From Cyanobacteria bacterium MAG CAR3_bin_5 (GTDB taxonomy: Bacteria; Cyanobacteriota; Cyanobacteriia; PCC-6307; Cyanobiaceae): a stretch of 58,829 nucleotides of DNA. The notes under the pieces are model-generated. The model did not search any database and was not told the origin of the DNA. It saw nothing but the letters and a program-made list of their open reading frames with translations. Location: positions 1 through 58,829 of the forward strand of contig JAPOTR010000027.1 in the NCBI GenBank assembly GCA_026709085.1, in the 5' to 3' direction. This document shows positions 8,920-17,830 of this stretch, piece by piece. The first letter of the stretch is position 1, and each line of letters begins with the position of its first letter. Made by a program: the position numbers and the translations under genes.

Positions 8920-11900
8920 ATGGCGGGACTTGCTGACCATCCCTGGAAGCGGCGCTTCAGCAGCTCCATGGAGAGTTTGCTGGAGGGTTTCTACAAGCCG
9001 GCCCTGATGGATGCGGTGCGCTACTGGCGCAGTACGGGCTACTTCACCAGCCGCGCCCTGCTCCAGGTGCTGGACGGGGTGGAGCAGCTTGTGGCCGCAA
9101 CCCCGGATGAGCGCGGGCACGGTCAGATGCGGCTGATTACCGGCGTTTTCCTCAGCCGGCAGGACGTTGCCGCCGTTGCCGGAGGCGCGGCGGTGGAGCA
9201 GGTGCTGGGCAATCACCTGGCGCAGGCGTTTCCGTTCCGGCACGTGCAACCGGGAGGCAAGGATGATGAGGCGCTGGGGGCTGAACTGCTGGCCTGGCTG
9301 GTGGACCACGGCCATCTGGAGATCCGCGTGGCCCTGCCCCTCCACAACGGGCGGGTGGCCAACGACGGCGCCATTTTCCACGCCAAGGAAGGCATCGTCG
9401 AAGACCGCCATGGCCAGCGCTTGGCTTTCACCGGCAGCGTCAACGAAACCCCCAACGGCTGGAGCAGCAACTACGAGTCCTTCACCACGTTCTGTTCCTG
9501 GCGCCCCGGTGGGGAGGAGGACGTTGACGAGTTGGAGGCCGGCTTTCTGCGCCTTTGGCAGAACCGGGATCATGGCGCCCGCACCTTCACCCTGCCCGAT
9601 GCCGTCCGCCGGGAACTGGCCGTTTTCCAGCCCGCGGAAGGGTTGCCCCGGCGCCTCAGGCTTCACGTCAAGACGGCGCCACCAGGTGAGAGCCGGCCCG
9701 AACCAATTCCCGTGCCCCCGTCAGACATTGACGAGCGCCGCCGCGTTGTCTGGAATTACGTGCTCCATAGCGCTACCAGCAACCTGCCCGGGTGCGAGCG
9801 CGTGGGGGAAGCCACCAGCGCCGTGGTTCCATGGCCCCACCAGCACAGGGCCTTTCAGCGGCTCTGGCAGGGCTGGCCGCCCCGGCTGCTGATTGCCGAC
9901 GAGGTGGGGCTGGGCAAAACGGTGCAAGCCGGTCTGCTGCTGCGCCAGGCCTGGCTGAGCGGCAAGGCAAAACGCATCCTGGTGATGACGCCGGCCTCCA
10001 TCCTCAGGCAATGGCAGCGGGAGCTGCGGGAGAAGTTCGCCCTCGACTGGCCCATCTACACGGGCAACTCCCTGGAGTGGCAAGCCACACCCTTGCGGCC
10101 CCACGGGGAATCCAAGCCGGTGGAGCGCTCCCAGTGGACGGTGACGGCCCCCTGTGTGCTGGCATCCAGTCATCTGCTGCGGCGCCGGGATCGCCAGCAG
10201 GAAGCGCTGGAGGCGCCGCCCTGGGATCTGGTGGTGCTGGATGAGGCCCACCACGCCCGCACCCGCCGCGAGGCCGGTGGCCGCGGCGTAGAGCGTCACC
10301 GACCCAACACCATGATGCAGCTCATGCAACAGCTTCGGTCCCGCACCCGGGGGTTGCTGCTGCTCACCGCTACCCCCATGCAGGTGAGCCCCCTGGAGGT
10401 GTGGGATCTGTTGAATCTACTGGGTCTGCCCCCGCAATGGACGGAGGAGACCTTCACCCACTTTTTCCAATGGGTGGACCAGAAGAACCCGGACGACGCC
10501 ATCCTGGCCACCCTGGCTGAGCTTTGGCGCAGCACTGTGGAGCGTTTTGGGGAGGCGCCGTCTTCGGCCTGGCCGGAGACCTTGCGCAACTCCTCCATCA
10601 AGCGCCGCAAGGCGTTGCGCGCCCTGGGGGACCGGGATCCCCTCTCCCGCCGCAATCTGGATGTTGAGTTGCGCCGCGCTGTCCTGGCATTGGCCAGGCG
10701 CTGGACACCGGTGCAGGGCCTCATTTCCCGCCACAGCCGCAATCTGCTGCGGGCCTACCAGCAGCAGGGGGCCATGAATCTGGACATCGGCCAACGGCGC
10801 GTGGAAGACCGCTTCCTGGCGAGCAGTAACCAGGAACGGATCCTCTACGACGCGGTGGAGGACTTCATCTCCACCCAGTACGCCAAGGCCGGCGCCCGGA
10901 AAAGATCTGCCGTAGGCTTCGTCATGACCGTCTACCGGCGGCGGCTGGCCAGCAGCGTGGCGGCCCTGGTGTCCACCCTGGAAAAACGCCTGGGGGGCCA
11001 ACTCCAGCAACCGGACGAGGAGGACATGGCCGCCAGCGAAGGAGACGACCTGGGCGGCGATCTCCCCATGGATGCTCAGGAGGTGGAGTGGGGCCTTGAG
11101 ACCCTGTCCCTGCAGGAGGAACGCAATGCCGTCACGGCGCTGCTGGAGCAGGCCCGGCCCCTGGTGGGGCAGGAGAGCAAGGGGGATGCCCTGCGGCGCG
11201 CCCTGGATGAGTTGCCATCAAAGGGCTACCGCCAGGTGATGGTCTTCTCCCAATACACCGACACGGTGGACGCGCTCAAGCAACTGCTGGTGGCCGCAGG
11301 CCACACCAGCCTGATGGCCTTCACCGGCAAGGGCGGCCAGTTTCTCGACAGGGGAGGAGTGTGGCAACCCCTCACCCGAGAGGCCACGAAAAAGCGCTTC
11401 CGCGAAGGGGCTGCCTCCATTCTTCTCTGCACCGACGCTGCTGCTGAAGGTCTCAACTTCCAGTTCTGCGGCGCCCTGATCAACTACGACATGCCCTGGA
11501 ATCCCATGCGGGTGGAGCAGCGCATTGGCCGCATCGACCGCATCGGCCAGCGCCATCCGCACATGCGCATCATCAACCTGCACCTGGAAGGCACCGTGGA
11601 GACCGATGTGTACAAGGCCCTCAAGGGGCGCATCCGGATGTTTGAGCAGGTGGTGGGGACGCTGCAGCCGATTCTGGCCGAGGCCGCCTCCGTCGCCATT
11701 GGCCGAGCCGTCCTGGTGGGCCGGGAGCAGCGCCAGAAGGCTCGGGAATCCGCTGTGGCGGCGGTGCAGCAGACACAAGAGATCAGTGGCCTGGACCTGG
11801 ATGCTGGCCAGCAGGATCTGGAGGCCATGGAGCAGGCGGTCAACCGGTTGCAACCATCTCCCCTGGGCTTGCAGGATCTGGAGGCCATTCTTGCGCGTCC

Positions 11901-12141
11901 TGAACTGCTGCCGCCAGGCTGTGGCGCCCAAAGGATCGGCCGGGACTTCACCTGGACCCAGCCCGGCCTGCAGAAGGAACTCCGCGTCACCTGTGATCCC
12001 GCCTACTACGACCACCACAGCGAAAGCTGTGAGTTGTGGATGCCCGGCAGTCCCCTGTTTCCACTGCAGCAGGCCATGGCGTTGGCGGGAGGCGATGCGG
12101 GCGTGTCCCGTCAGGATTTCTTGCAGGCTTTAGATGGATAG
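8920..12141 (+). CDS. PLD-domain SNF2/DEAD-type helicase, anti-phage-associated
   Basis: A 1073-aa protein. The N-terminal PLD-like nuclease domain (about 10-210) has FHAKEG with H154, followed by FTGSVNETPNGW. The SF2 helicase core follows: Walker A GLGKT at 330-334, DEAH at 441-444, LTATPMQ (motif III), and LLCTDAAAEGLNFQ with QRIGRIDRIGQ near 867-877 (motifs V and VI). A single PLD half-site implies dimerisation for catalysis. Such PLD-helicases accompany DUF499 and DUF1156 genes in anti-phage cassettes (family knowledge from memory). The gene ends 35 bp before the right 48-bp repeat copy and is intact. It is likely the effector or translocase arm of the system (inference). Confidence 0.9.
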   Translation: MAGLADHPWKRRFSSSMESLLEGFYKPALMDAVRYWRSTGYFTSRALLQVLDGVEQLVAATPDERGHGQMRLITGVFLSRQDVAAVAGGAAVEQVLGNHLAQAFPFRHVQPGGKDDEALGAELLAWLVDHGHLEIRVALPLHNGRVANDGAIFHAKEGIVEDRHGQRLAFTGSVNETPNGWSSNYESFTTFCSWRPGGEEDVDELEAGFLRLWQNRDHGARTFTLPDAVRRELAVFQPAEGLPRRLRLHVKTAPPGESRPEPIPVPPSDIDERRRVVWNYVLHSATSNLPGCERVGEATSAVVPWPHQHRAFQRLWQGWPPRLLIADEVGLGKTVQAGLLLRQAWLSGKAKRILVMTPASILRQWQRELREKFALDWPIYTGNSLEWQATPLRPHGESKPVERSQWTVTAPCVLASSHLLRRRDRQQEALEAPPWDLVVLDEAHHARTRREAGGRGVERHRPNTMMQLMQQLRSRTRGLLLLTATPMQVSPLEVWDLLNLLGLPPQWTEETFTHFFQWVDQKNPDDAILATLAELWRSTVERFGEAPSSAWPETLRNSSIKRRKALRALGDRDPLSRRNLDVELRRAVLALARRWTPVQGLISRHSRNLLRAYQQQGAMNLDIGQRRVEDRFLASSNQERILYDAVEDFISTQYAKAGARKRSAVGFVMTVYRRRLASSVAALVSTLEKRLGGQLQQPDEEDMAASEGDDLGGDLPMDAQEVEWGLETLSLQEERNAVTALLEQARPLVGQESKGDALRRALDELPSKGYRQVMVFSQYTDTVDALKQLLVAAGHTSLMAFTGKGGQFLDRGGVWQPLTREATKKRFREGAASILLCTDAAAEGLNFQFCGALINYDMPWNPMRVEQRIGRIDRIGQRHPHMRIINLHLEGTVETDVYKALKGRIRMFEQVVGTLQPILAEAASVAIGRAVLVGREQRQKARESAVAAVQQTQEISGLDLDAGQQDLEAMEQAVNRLQPSPLGLQDLEAILARPELLPPGCGAQRIGRDFTWTQPGLQKELRVTCDPAYYDHHSESCELWMPGSPLFPLQQAMALAGGDAGVSRQDFLQALDG

Positions 12142-12174
12142 GCAGCGCTGTCCACAGGCTCCCCGTTCCCGGAC

Positions 12175-13197
12175 TCAGAACCGCACCCGGGGATCAATCC
12201 AGGCCACCACCACGTCCACCACCATAGTGACGGCCACCACCAGGGCCGCCACCACCACCACCACACCCTGAACAACCGGGTAGTCCCGCTGGCTGATGGC
12301 CTGTTGCAGCCGCAGGGCCACCCCCGGCCAGGAAAACGTCACCTCGATGAGCAGGGCGCCGCCGATGAGGGAGGCCACGGTGATCCCCCCCAGTGTCAAC
12401 ACGGGCAGCAGGGCGTTGGGGAGGGCATGGCGGCTGATGATGCGCCACTCCTTCAGCCCGCGGCTGCGGGCGGCTTCCACGTAGTCCGAGCGCAGGGCGC
12501 GGCGCAGGTTCAGCCGCAGCACCTTCTCGAAAATGCCACTCAGCAGCAGACCCAGGGTGAAGGCGGGCAAGGCCAGGTGCCGCAGACTGGCCAGCAGGGC
12601 TGTGCCGTCCCCCGCCAGCAGGGCGTTGATCAGGTAGAAGCCGGTGGGTTGCTCCGGGGGGGAAAGGGTGGCGGGGAAGCGCCCCCCCACCGGGAGCCAG
12701 TGGAGCCACACCGCAAAACACAACTGCAACACCATGGCGGCCCAGAAGGGGGGGAGGGCGTAGGTGCCGATTCCGAAGAGGCGCCCCGCCAGATCCACGG
12801 ATCCCTCCGGCTTGGCGGCGCCGCTGAATCCCACCGCCAGCCCCAGCAGGGCCCCCAGCAACAGACCCATGCACCCCAGTTCGATGGTGGCCGGCAGACT
12901 GGCTTTGATGATCTGCCCCACCGCCTCCTGACTGGCCAGGGAAGTGCCCAGGTGGCCACCGACGAGGTCTCGCAGATAGGTGACGTACTGCACAATCAAC
13001 GGCTGATTCAGCCCCAGTTGGACCCGCAGGGCCTCCCGGGCGGCCGGGGTGGCGCGAAGACCCAGCAGCGCATCGACGGGATCCCCGGGGGCAACCCGCA
13101 GCAGCAGAAATACCAGGCTGGCAATGATCCAGAGCATGACGGGCGCCAGGGCCAGCCGCGCTGCCACATAGCGGAGAAGATCCCGACGCAGCACCAT
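12175..13197 (-). CDS. Peptide/nickel-type ABC transporter permease (DppB-like)
   Basis: A 340-aa inner-membrane permease with about six membrane segments. It starts MVLRRDLLRYVAARLALAPV and has the usual DppB-type N-terminal region (LLRVAPGDPVDALLG). The cytoplasmic EAA loop is DYVEAARSRGLKEWRIISRH, about 100 residues from the C-terminus, which contacts the ATPase. It is preceded by its solute-binding lipoprotein gene 8 bp upstream, so the two form an operon. No ATPase or second permease gene follows; the defence island sits directly at its 3' end. The substrate is not predictable beyond peptide-like. Confidence 0.9.
   Translation of the reverse strand: MVLRRDLLRYVAARLALAPVMLWIIASLVFLLLRVAPGDPVDALLGLRATPAAREALRVQLGLNQPLIVQYVTYLRDLVGGHLGTSLASQEAVGQIIKASLPATIELGCMGLLLGALLGLAVGFSGAAKPEGSVDLAGRLFGIGTYALPPFWAAMVLQLCFAVWLHWLPVGGRFPATLSPPEQPTGFYLINALLAGDGTALLASLRHLALPAFTLGLLLSGIFEKVLRLNLRRALRSDYVEAARSRGLKEWRIISRHALPNALLPVLTLGGITVASLIGGALLIEVTFSWPGVALRLQQAISQRDYPVVQGVVVVVAALVVAVTMVVDVVVAWIDPRVRF
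12177..12224. repeat. Right copy of the 48-bp direct repeat flanking the defence island
   Basis: This copy is part of the intact permease gene: it encodes its last residues, through DPRVRF and the stop. It is identical over 48 bp to 483-530, in the same orientation, and closes the 11.6-kb segment. An intact 3' end on this side and a leftover copy on the other is the pattern produced when an element integrates into the end of a protein gene and restores it. Confidence 0.8.
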
Positions 13198-13205
13198 GGA
13201 GGCGT

Positions 13206-14819
13206 CTAGCGACCCAGGGCGTCCAGGCGCAGCCAGCCGGATCCGTCATAACCCAGACCGGTCACGGAGGCCTGGGACCAAGCCCGGTTGCGGCCTTGCC
13301 AGATGGGGATATAGGGCACGCCAGCGGCGATGCGCTCCTGCAGGGCCATCAGGGTGTCCTGACGCTGATCCGGCGGCTGGTTCTGCTGGTCCGCCAGAAG
13401 CCGGGCCGCCTCGTGGTCAAACCAGAACACGCCGCCGTAGACCGCATCTCCTGCGGTGCAGACACTACCCTCGTGCTCGTCACAGCCAATCATGGGCCGC
13501 AGGTAGTTCTCCGGATCCAGAAAATCGGGGGCCCAGTCGTACATCACCATGGTGAAGGCCCCTGTGTCCAACTGGTCATAGACGGTTGTGGATTCCAGAC
13601 CGTCAATCTCCATGGTCAGGCAATCCCCCAGTTCCTCCGCCAGAAACTCCTGCCATGTGAGGGCCAGGAGCCCGTCGGTGGGTATGTTGGAGCGGTAGGT
13701 GAATTCCACTGTCAAGGGGTTGCCCTGGCAGTAGCCGGCGCTGGTCAACAGTTGCCGGGCCTGGTCGATGTCCAACCCCGGCCATGTGGGCTGCGCTGCG
13801 GGGAACAGGTCCGGGATCAGGCTGCGCAGGGGGGTGTTCAATCCCTGGCTGGCCCGCCGGCTCAGCAGGGACCGGGGCAGGGCATGGGCCAACGCCTGGC
13901 GCGCCGCCACTTGATCCAGGGGAGGACGGTTCGTGGCCAGGGCCAGCACCTCAATGGTTTGGGGTGGGCTGGAGGCGGTGGCCAGGCGACCCGCCGCGGC
14001 CTCTTTTTCCAGTTCCAACTGGTGCTCCGCCTCAAGGCTTGAGGAGAGCAACACGTCCACCTCGCCGCTCTTCAGCGCCCCGAAGAGGGCGGTGGAATTC
14101 TCCAGGCTCACCAGATCAAGGCGGGTACTGCGGGCCGGCTCACCCCAGTAGTCGTCAAACCGCTCCAGACGGTGCTGGGTTCCGTCGGCGCTGCGGGATG
14201 CCAGGCGATACGGTCCTGTGCCCACAAAACCATCCGCCGACAAACAGAGATCATCCGCGGTGTCGGTCCCACCAGCCCGGTCGCCAGGACATGGCCCATA
14301 GGCGCTGGCGGGAACCGGCGTGAGCCCGGCAAAGCTGAGCAGATTGCGGAAGGGGGCATAGGGCTTCTGCAGCGTCAACTCCAGCTTCAGAGGACCCGCA
14401 ACCGTGATGGACTCCACATCATCCAGCAGGTAGCTGAGGGAGCCGCCACCATCCCGGAACCGTTGCAGACTGAAGGCCATGGCCTCCGCATCCAGGGGGC
14501 TGCCATCGTGGAAGCGCACCTCATCCCGCAGGGTGATGGCCACCCGCAGACCATCGGCGCTCACCTGGGGTGGCGTTGCGGCAAGGCGGGGAATCAGCTC
14601 CCCGGTCTCGCTCAGGGCATAGAGGGGGTCTCCCAGCACCCGAATCAGTTGCAAGGCGCGGGTTTGGTAAGCCTTGGCGGGATCCAGGGAAGCGATGGCC
14701 CCCTTGGCGCCCACCACCAGGTGATCCGGGGCGCGAGACGGGGCACAGGCCGTTGCGCCCACCCCCAGGAGGCCTGCCAGCAGGAGTGGCCACAGTTGTT
14801 CACACTTAGCCATGGGCAT
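13206..14819 (-). CDS. ABC transporter substrate-binding lipoprotein, peptide/nickel family 5
   Basis: A 537-aa extracytoplasmic binding protein. The N-terminus is a lipoprotein signal (LLLAGLLGVGATAC, lipid attachment on the Cys), followed by family-5 blocks: SLDPAKAYQTRALQLIRVLG, LRDEVRFHDGSPLDAEAMAF, PYAPFRNLLSFAGLTPVP, GTGPYRL and NRPPLDQVAARQALAHAL. It captures a peptide-like or other small solute for the downstream permease. A GAGGA sequence 7 nt before ATG 14819 supports this start, which overlaps the end of the upstream small gene by 14 bp. The frame is intact. Confidence 0.9.
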   Translation of the reverse strand: MPMAKCEQLWPLLLAGLLGVGATACAPSRAPDHLVVGAKGAIASLDPAKAYQTRALQLIRVLGDPLYALSETGELIPRLAATPPQVSADGLRVAITLRDEVRFHDGSPLDAEAMAFSLQRFRDGGGSLSYLLDDVESITVAGPLKLELTLQKPYAPFRNLLSFAGLTPVPASAYGPCPGDRAGGTDTADDLCLSADGFVGTGPYRLASRSADGTQHRLERFDDYWGEPARSTRLDLVSLENSTALFGALKSGEVDVLLSSSLEAEHQLELEKEAAAGRLATASSPPQTIEVLALATNRPPLDQVAARQALAHALPRSLLSRRASQGLNTPLRSLIPDLFPAAQPTWPGLDIDQARQLLTSAGYCQGNPLTVEFTYRSNIPTDGLLALTWQEFLAEELGDCLTMEIDGLESTTVYDQLDTGAFTMVMYDWAPDFLDPENYLRPMIGCDEHEGSVCTAGDAVYGGVFWFDHEAARLLADQQNQPPDQRQDTLMALQERIAAGVPYIPIWQGRNRAWSQASVTGLGYDGSGWLRLDALGR

Positions 14820-15033
14820 CCACGGTCCTCGTCCGGTGTTGACGGCGTTCAGGGGCTGGGCAGGTGAGGCCCACCATCACGTTGCCCAGATCTTCCTCGA
14901 AGACGGGGGTGTTTTTTTCCTGTAGGGGCCATGGCCGCAGCCAGCAGCGATTGTGCAGGCTGTCAATGGCGATGACTTGATAGGTCCGCTCATCAAGTCG
15001 CAGTCGCACACAGTCGCCCTGGTTGATGACCAT
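14806..15033 (-). CDS. Small conserved cyanobacterial protein of unknown function
   Basis: A 75-aa protein, MVINQGDCVRLRLDERTYQV at its start, with ID, NRCWLRPWPL and FEEDLGNVMVGLTCP further on. The pattern of short beta strands resembles a small barrel. I recall similar short proteins in marine picocyanobacteria but no function. An open frame extends upstream to 15189, but the extension is low-complexity and unconserved in appearance, so ATG 15033 is preferred. It overlaps the binding-protein gene by 14 bp and lies downstream of homoserine dehydrogenase. Confidence 0.65.
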   Translation of the reverse strand: MVINQGDCVRLRLDERTYQVIAIDSLHNRCWLRPWPLQEKNTPVFEEDLGNVMVGLTCPAPERRQHRTRTVDAHG

Positions 15034-15170
15034 GACTACAGGAACAATGATTGCTGCATCCAGACTGCCACCTGGTCGGCCCTGGGTGTGCCGGATAGAA
15101 CACTTTTTTGGGTTTTTGCGTTCAGGTCCTGATGCCTTGACAAAGAATCTGGTTGTTTCCCGGCCCCCTG

Positions 15171-16478
15171 TCAGAGTGTGCGCAGGCAACAGGCAATGGA
15201 GATCACGCTGTCCAGTTCACCCAGGGCTGCCAGGGAGCGACGGAAACGGGCCTCCTGCACCTGCTGGGTGACCACCACCACCTCGGCTTCTTCCGGGTTG
15301 CCGTTCACCTGGATGATGCTGCGGATACTCACACCCTCCGCCCCGAAACAAGCGCCAATCTGACCAATGACGCCAGGGTGATCCTGCACCTTGAGACGCA
15401 CGTAGTTGCTGTGGCTGGTCAACTTGGCGTCCGCGAGGCGGCACTGGCGCCAGCTTACAGCAGCCAGGAGTGGATCAAGGCCGGCATGGCTGCCATGGGC
15501 CACCTCCCGGATGGCGGCGATGTTGAGCATATCCGCCACCACGGCGCTGGCCGTGGGTCCGGATCCCGCCCCAGGCCCATAGAACATCACCTGTCCCACC
15601 GGCTCCCCTTCCACCAATACGGCATTGTTCACACCCTTCACCCCCGCAATGGGGTGATCCCTGGGCACCAGGGTGGGGTGAACATGGACGTCCAGCAGTT
15701 GGGCGCCGTCCCTGTCCTGTTCCAGGCAGGCTGCGGTGGCCAGCAGCTTGAGGGTGTAGCCCAGTTGATCCGCATAGGCCAGGTCCGTGGCCTGCAGGTG
15801 GCGAATGCCTTCCGTGGATACCTGCTGCCGCTGCACCAGCCCTCCATAGGCCAGCCCCGCCATGATGGTGATCTTGTCGGCGGCGTCATGGCCGTCCACG
15901 TCCGCCGTGGGGTCCGCCTCCGCATAGCCCAGGGCCTGGGCATCCGCCAACACGTCGGCAAACACCGCCCCCTCGCTGGCCATGCGGGTGAGGATGTAGT
16001 TGGTGGTGCCGTTAATGATGCCGATGATCCGCTGAATCCGGTTGGCGCCCAGGGATTGCTTGAGGGGCTCGATGATGGGAATCCCCCCCCCCACGGCAGC
16101 CTCCATCAGCACGTAGACGCCGGCCTGGGCGGCAGCCCCGTTGATCTCCACCCCATGGTGGGCAATCACCGCCTTGTTGGCGGTGACCACCGGCTTGCCC
16201 AGGGCGATGGCCTGCAGGATGAGGGAGCGGGCCGGCTCCAGCCCCCCCAGCATCTCCACCACCACGTCAACGGCGGGATCAGCCACCACCGCCTCCAGTT
16301 GATCCGTAAGGCAGCCGGTTGGGAGGGGAACGGCGCGGGGCTTCTCCAGGTTGCGCACCCCGATTTTTCGCAACTGAAGCTGCCTCACGAGGGGTTGGCG
16401 GCCCTCCGGGTTCAGCAGGATCCCGGCCACGCCGGTTCCCACGGTTCCGAGTCCAAGAAGTCCGACGCCAAGGCTCAT
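15171..16478 (-). CDS. hom: Homoserine dehydrogenase
   Basis: A 435-aa enzyme reducing aspartate semialdehyde to homoserine, leading to threonine and methionine. The NAD(P) fold starts GVGLLGLGTVGTGVAGIL; the catalytic domain has AAVGGGIPIIEPL, GIINGTTNYILTRM, DPTADVDGHDAADKI and a C-terminal ACT domain (SNYVRLKVQDHPGVIGQIG) that usually confers threonine feedback. The GGGIP motif is encoded by a run of ten G (C in the forward strand, 16083-16092), so the gene holds a slippage-prone tract at a conserved site but is in frame here. Length matches the ACT-containing family. Confidence 0.95.
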   Translation of the reverse strand: MSLGVGLLGLGTVGTGVAGILLNPEGRQPLVRQLQLRKIGVRNLEKPRAVPLPTGCLTDQLEAVVADPAVDVVVEMLGGLEPARSLILQAIALGKPVVTANKAVIAHHGVEINGAAAQAGVYVLMEAAVGGGIPIIEPLKQSLGANRIQRIIGIINGTTNYILTRMASEGAVFADVLADAQALGYAEADPTADVDGHDAADKITIMAGLAYGGLVQRQQVSTEGIRHLQATDLAYADQLGYTLKLLATAACLEQDRDGAQLLDVHVHPTLVPRDHPIAGVKGVNNAVLVEGEPVGQVMFYGPGAGSGPTASAVVADMLNIAAIREVAHGSHAGLDPLLAAVSWRQCRLADAKLTSHSNYVRLKVQDHPGVIGQIGACFGAEGVSIRSIIQVNGNPEEAEVVVVTQQVQEARFRRSLAALGELDSVISIACCLRTL

Positions 16479-16819
16479 TCGCTGTTCACCTGAATCCCCA
16501 TCCTACGGTGAGCCCGATGCTGAATCTGCCGCAGATCCACCTGGAATCACGATTGCGGCGACCCAACTGTGGACATCGCATAGGGTGGGCTCAGGTCAGT
16601 AGCGAGGCAGATTTTTCTGATGTGCCCTTGAAAAGCCTTGCTGGAAGAGGGAAGTAGGAGTTTTATCTGGATCTGATTTAGAGGGGTTGACAAATTGATG
16701 ATTCTGTGCCCTCATTTTCGTGAGGCAGACAAAGGAGCCTCATCCACCCCCTCATCACACAAATTTGGCTTTCCCTTCTTCGGGCTTCCCTAAAGAGGTT
16801 CCCAGACCTACTAGTTAGT

Positions 16820-16833
16820 GTATCATATGATAC
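16820..16833. promoter_or_regulatory. 14-bp perfect palindrome, likely operator
   Basis: GTATCATATGATAC is a perfect palindrome placed immediately before a consensus TTGACA (16834-16839). Such a site next to a -35 element fits a dimeric regulator. The downstream frame ends in a winged-helix segment, so autoregulation is possible (inference). Confidence 0.5.
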
Positions 16834-16886
16834 TTGACAAATCGCCTAAGACGTGCTAGGTTGTATGCAACAACGATAAAGGAGGA
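16834..16886 (+). promoter_or_regulatory. Sigma-70-like promoter and strong ribosome-binding site
   Basis: TTGACA at 16834-16839 is followed after 17 bp by TAGGTT (16857-16862), a weak -10. AAAGGAGGA (16878-16886) is a near-perfect Shine-Dalgarno sequence, but the ATG it serves (16895) opens a frame of only three codons. The S1-like frame begins 60 bp further on at 16955. Either translation of the S1 gene is now uncoupled from its original site, or a leader is used. Confidence 0.45.
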
Positions 16887-16954
16887 TTCATTCAATGACA
16901 CTCTAGATAGCCAACCCGTTCACCGTCCGTTCACCTCACCGCCTACTTTTCTCA

Positions 16955-17830
16955 ATGGATCCTTCTGCAAAAAATCTTTTCCCTAAATTTTCATCTCCTG
17001 CAAGTATGAGCTTTTCCAATTCTCTCAATCCCAACACAAACAACTCTTCAAGTGACACTTGGAAGGAATTGACTTCTATGGCTCAAGACCGCAAACAAAT
17101 GGAGATTAAAGTCTCCATGGTTAACCAAGGTGGCTGGTGTGGGTAGTTATAAAGGTCTGAGTGCCTTTATCCCCAACTCTCATCTTTGTGCTCGTCCAGA
17201 AAGTCCAAGCAAGCTAATCGGGCAAACCCTGAAAGTAATACCTTTTGAGGTAAACCCTGACAACAGCCCGTTTCCAAAGCTTGTGCTCTCAGAGAGAGAA
17301 GCTCGGAGAGATGAGCATTTTGCTTCCTTGGAGGTGGGCAGCTCGATTAGCGGAAAGCTTACTAAAAGCGAACACTATGGTCTCTTTTTTGACCTCGGTC
17401 ATGGAGTGCATGGTCTCCTACACAGGAGTTCCATGCCCGCTGATTTAGGCTTAGAGGTTGGGGAATCTGTTGATGTCCTGATCGCAAGCAAAGAGGGAGG
17501 TCGTATTGCCCTCGCACTCGACGAGCAGCCTGCTGCAGCGAAGCTTGAGCAGGTTCTTGCTGATAGTTGTATTATCATTGGGAAGCTTTTCCTGAGTAAG
17601 AAGCTCCTCGACTTCTCTGTAATGCTATCAGACTTGGAATTTGCACTGCTTCATTGCCTCTGGCGACATCGCGGGGATACTGTCTCCTACGAGATTATCC
17701 TCCAAGAGTGGGGCAATTCTGATGGACCATTGAAGCCATCAGGAACATTGTTCACCAACTTCATTCCCATGGTCTGGAGATCAAAACTGATCATGGCATT
17801 GGCTACCGTCTGGAGGTACCTGAGGGCTAA
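16955..17830 (+). pseudogene. Frameshifted S1-S1-winged-helix protein
   Basis: Three segments in different frames join into one ancestral protein. From ATG 16955 an unordered N-terminus leads to MEIKVSMVNQGGWCG, where TAG interrupts at 17144-17146; one frame over, GSYKGLSAFIPNSHL continues the same S1 domain, so a single-base insertion lies near 17143. A second S1 domain follows (GSSISGKLTKSEHYGLFFDL, GHGVHGLLHRSSM). Then comes a winged-helix of the OmpR C-terminal type: LSDLEFALLHCLWRHRGDTV, a second frameshift near 17722, and TIEAIRNIVHQLHSHGLEI with HGIGYRLEVPEG, ending TAA 17828-17830. The S1 part is a diverged relative of the intact S1 gene at 55615. RNA-binding fused to a DNA-binding wing is unusual. 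It is now non-functional unless frameshifting is programmed. Confidence 0.65.

Larger units (their letters stand above)
16479..16954. other. 476-bp intergenic region upstream of hom and the S1 pseudogene
   Basis: No convincing gene is present. GC content drops from about 16650 onward. The part nearest hom should hold the hom promoter, but I see no clear match. The right part holds the palindrome, promoter-like elements and strong ribosome-binding site listed separately. A 3-codon frame (ATG at 16895, then TAG) follows that ribosome-binding site before the S1-like frame at 16955. Confidence 0.5.

Noticed and set aside
15153-16493. 446-codon forward frame
   Set aside because: Antisense to homoserine dehydrogenase, His/Gly-rich without motifs.
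16895-16906. Three-codon leader peptide (ATG ACA CTC TAG) after a strong ribosome-binding site
   Set aside because: Too short to claim as a peptide attenuator; no terminator/antiterminator pair is seen. Mentioned only with the promoter.
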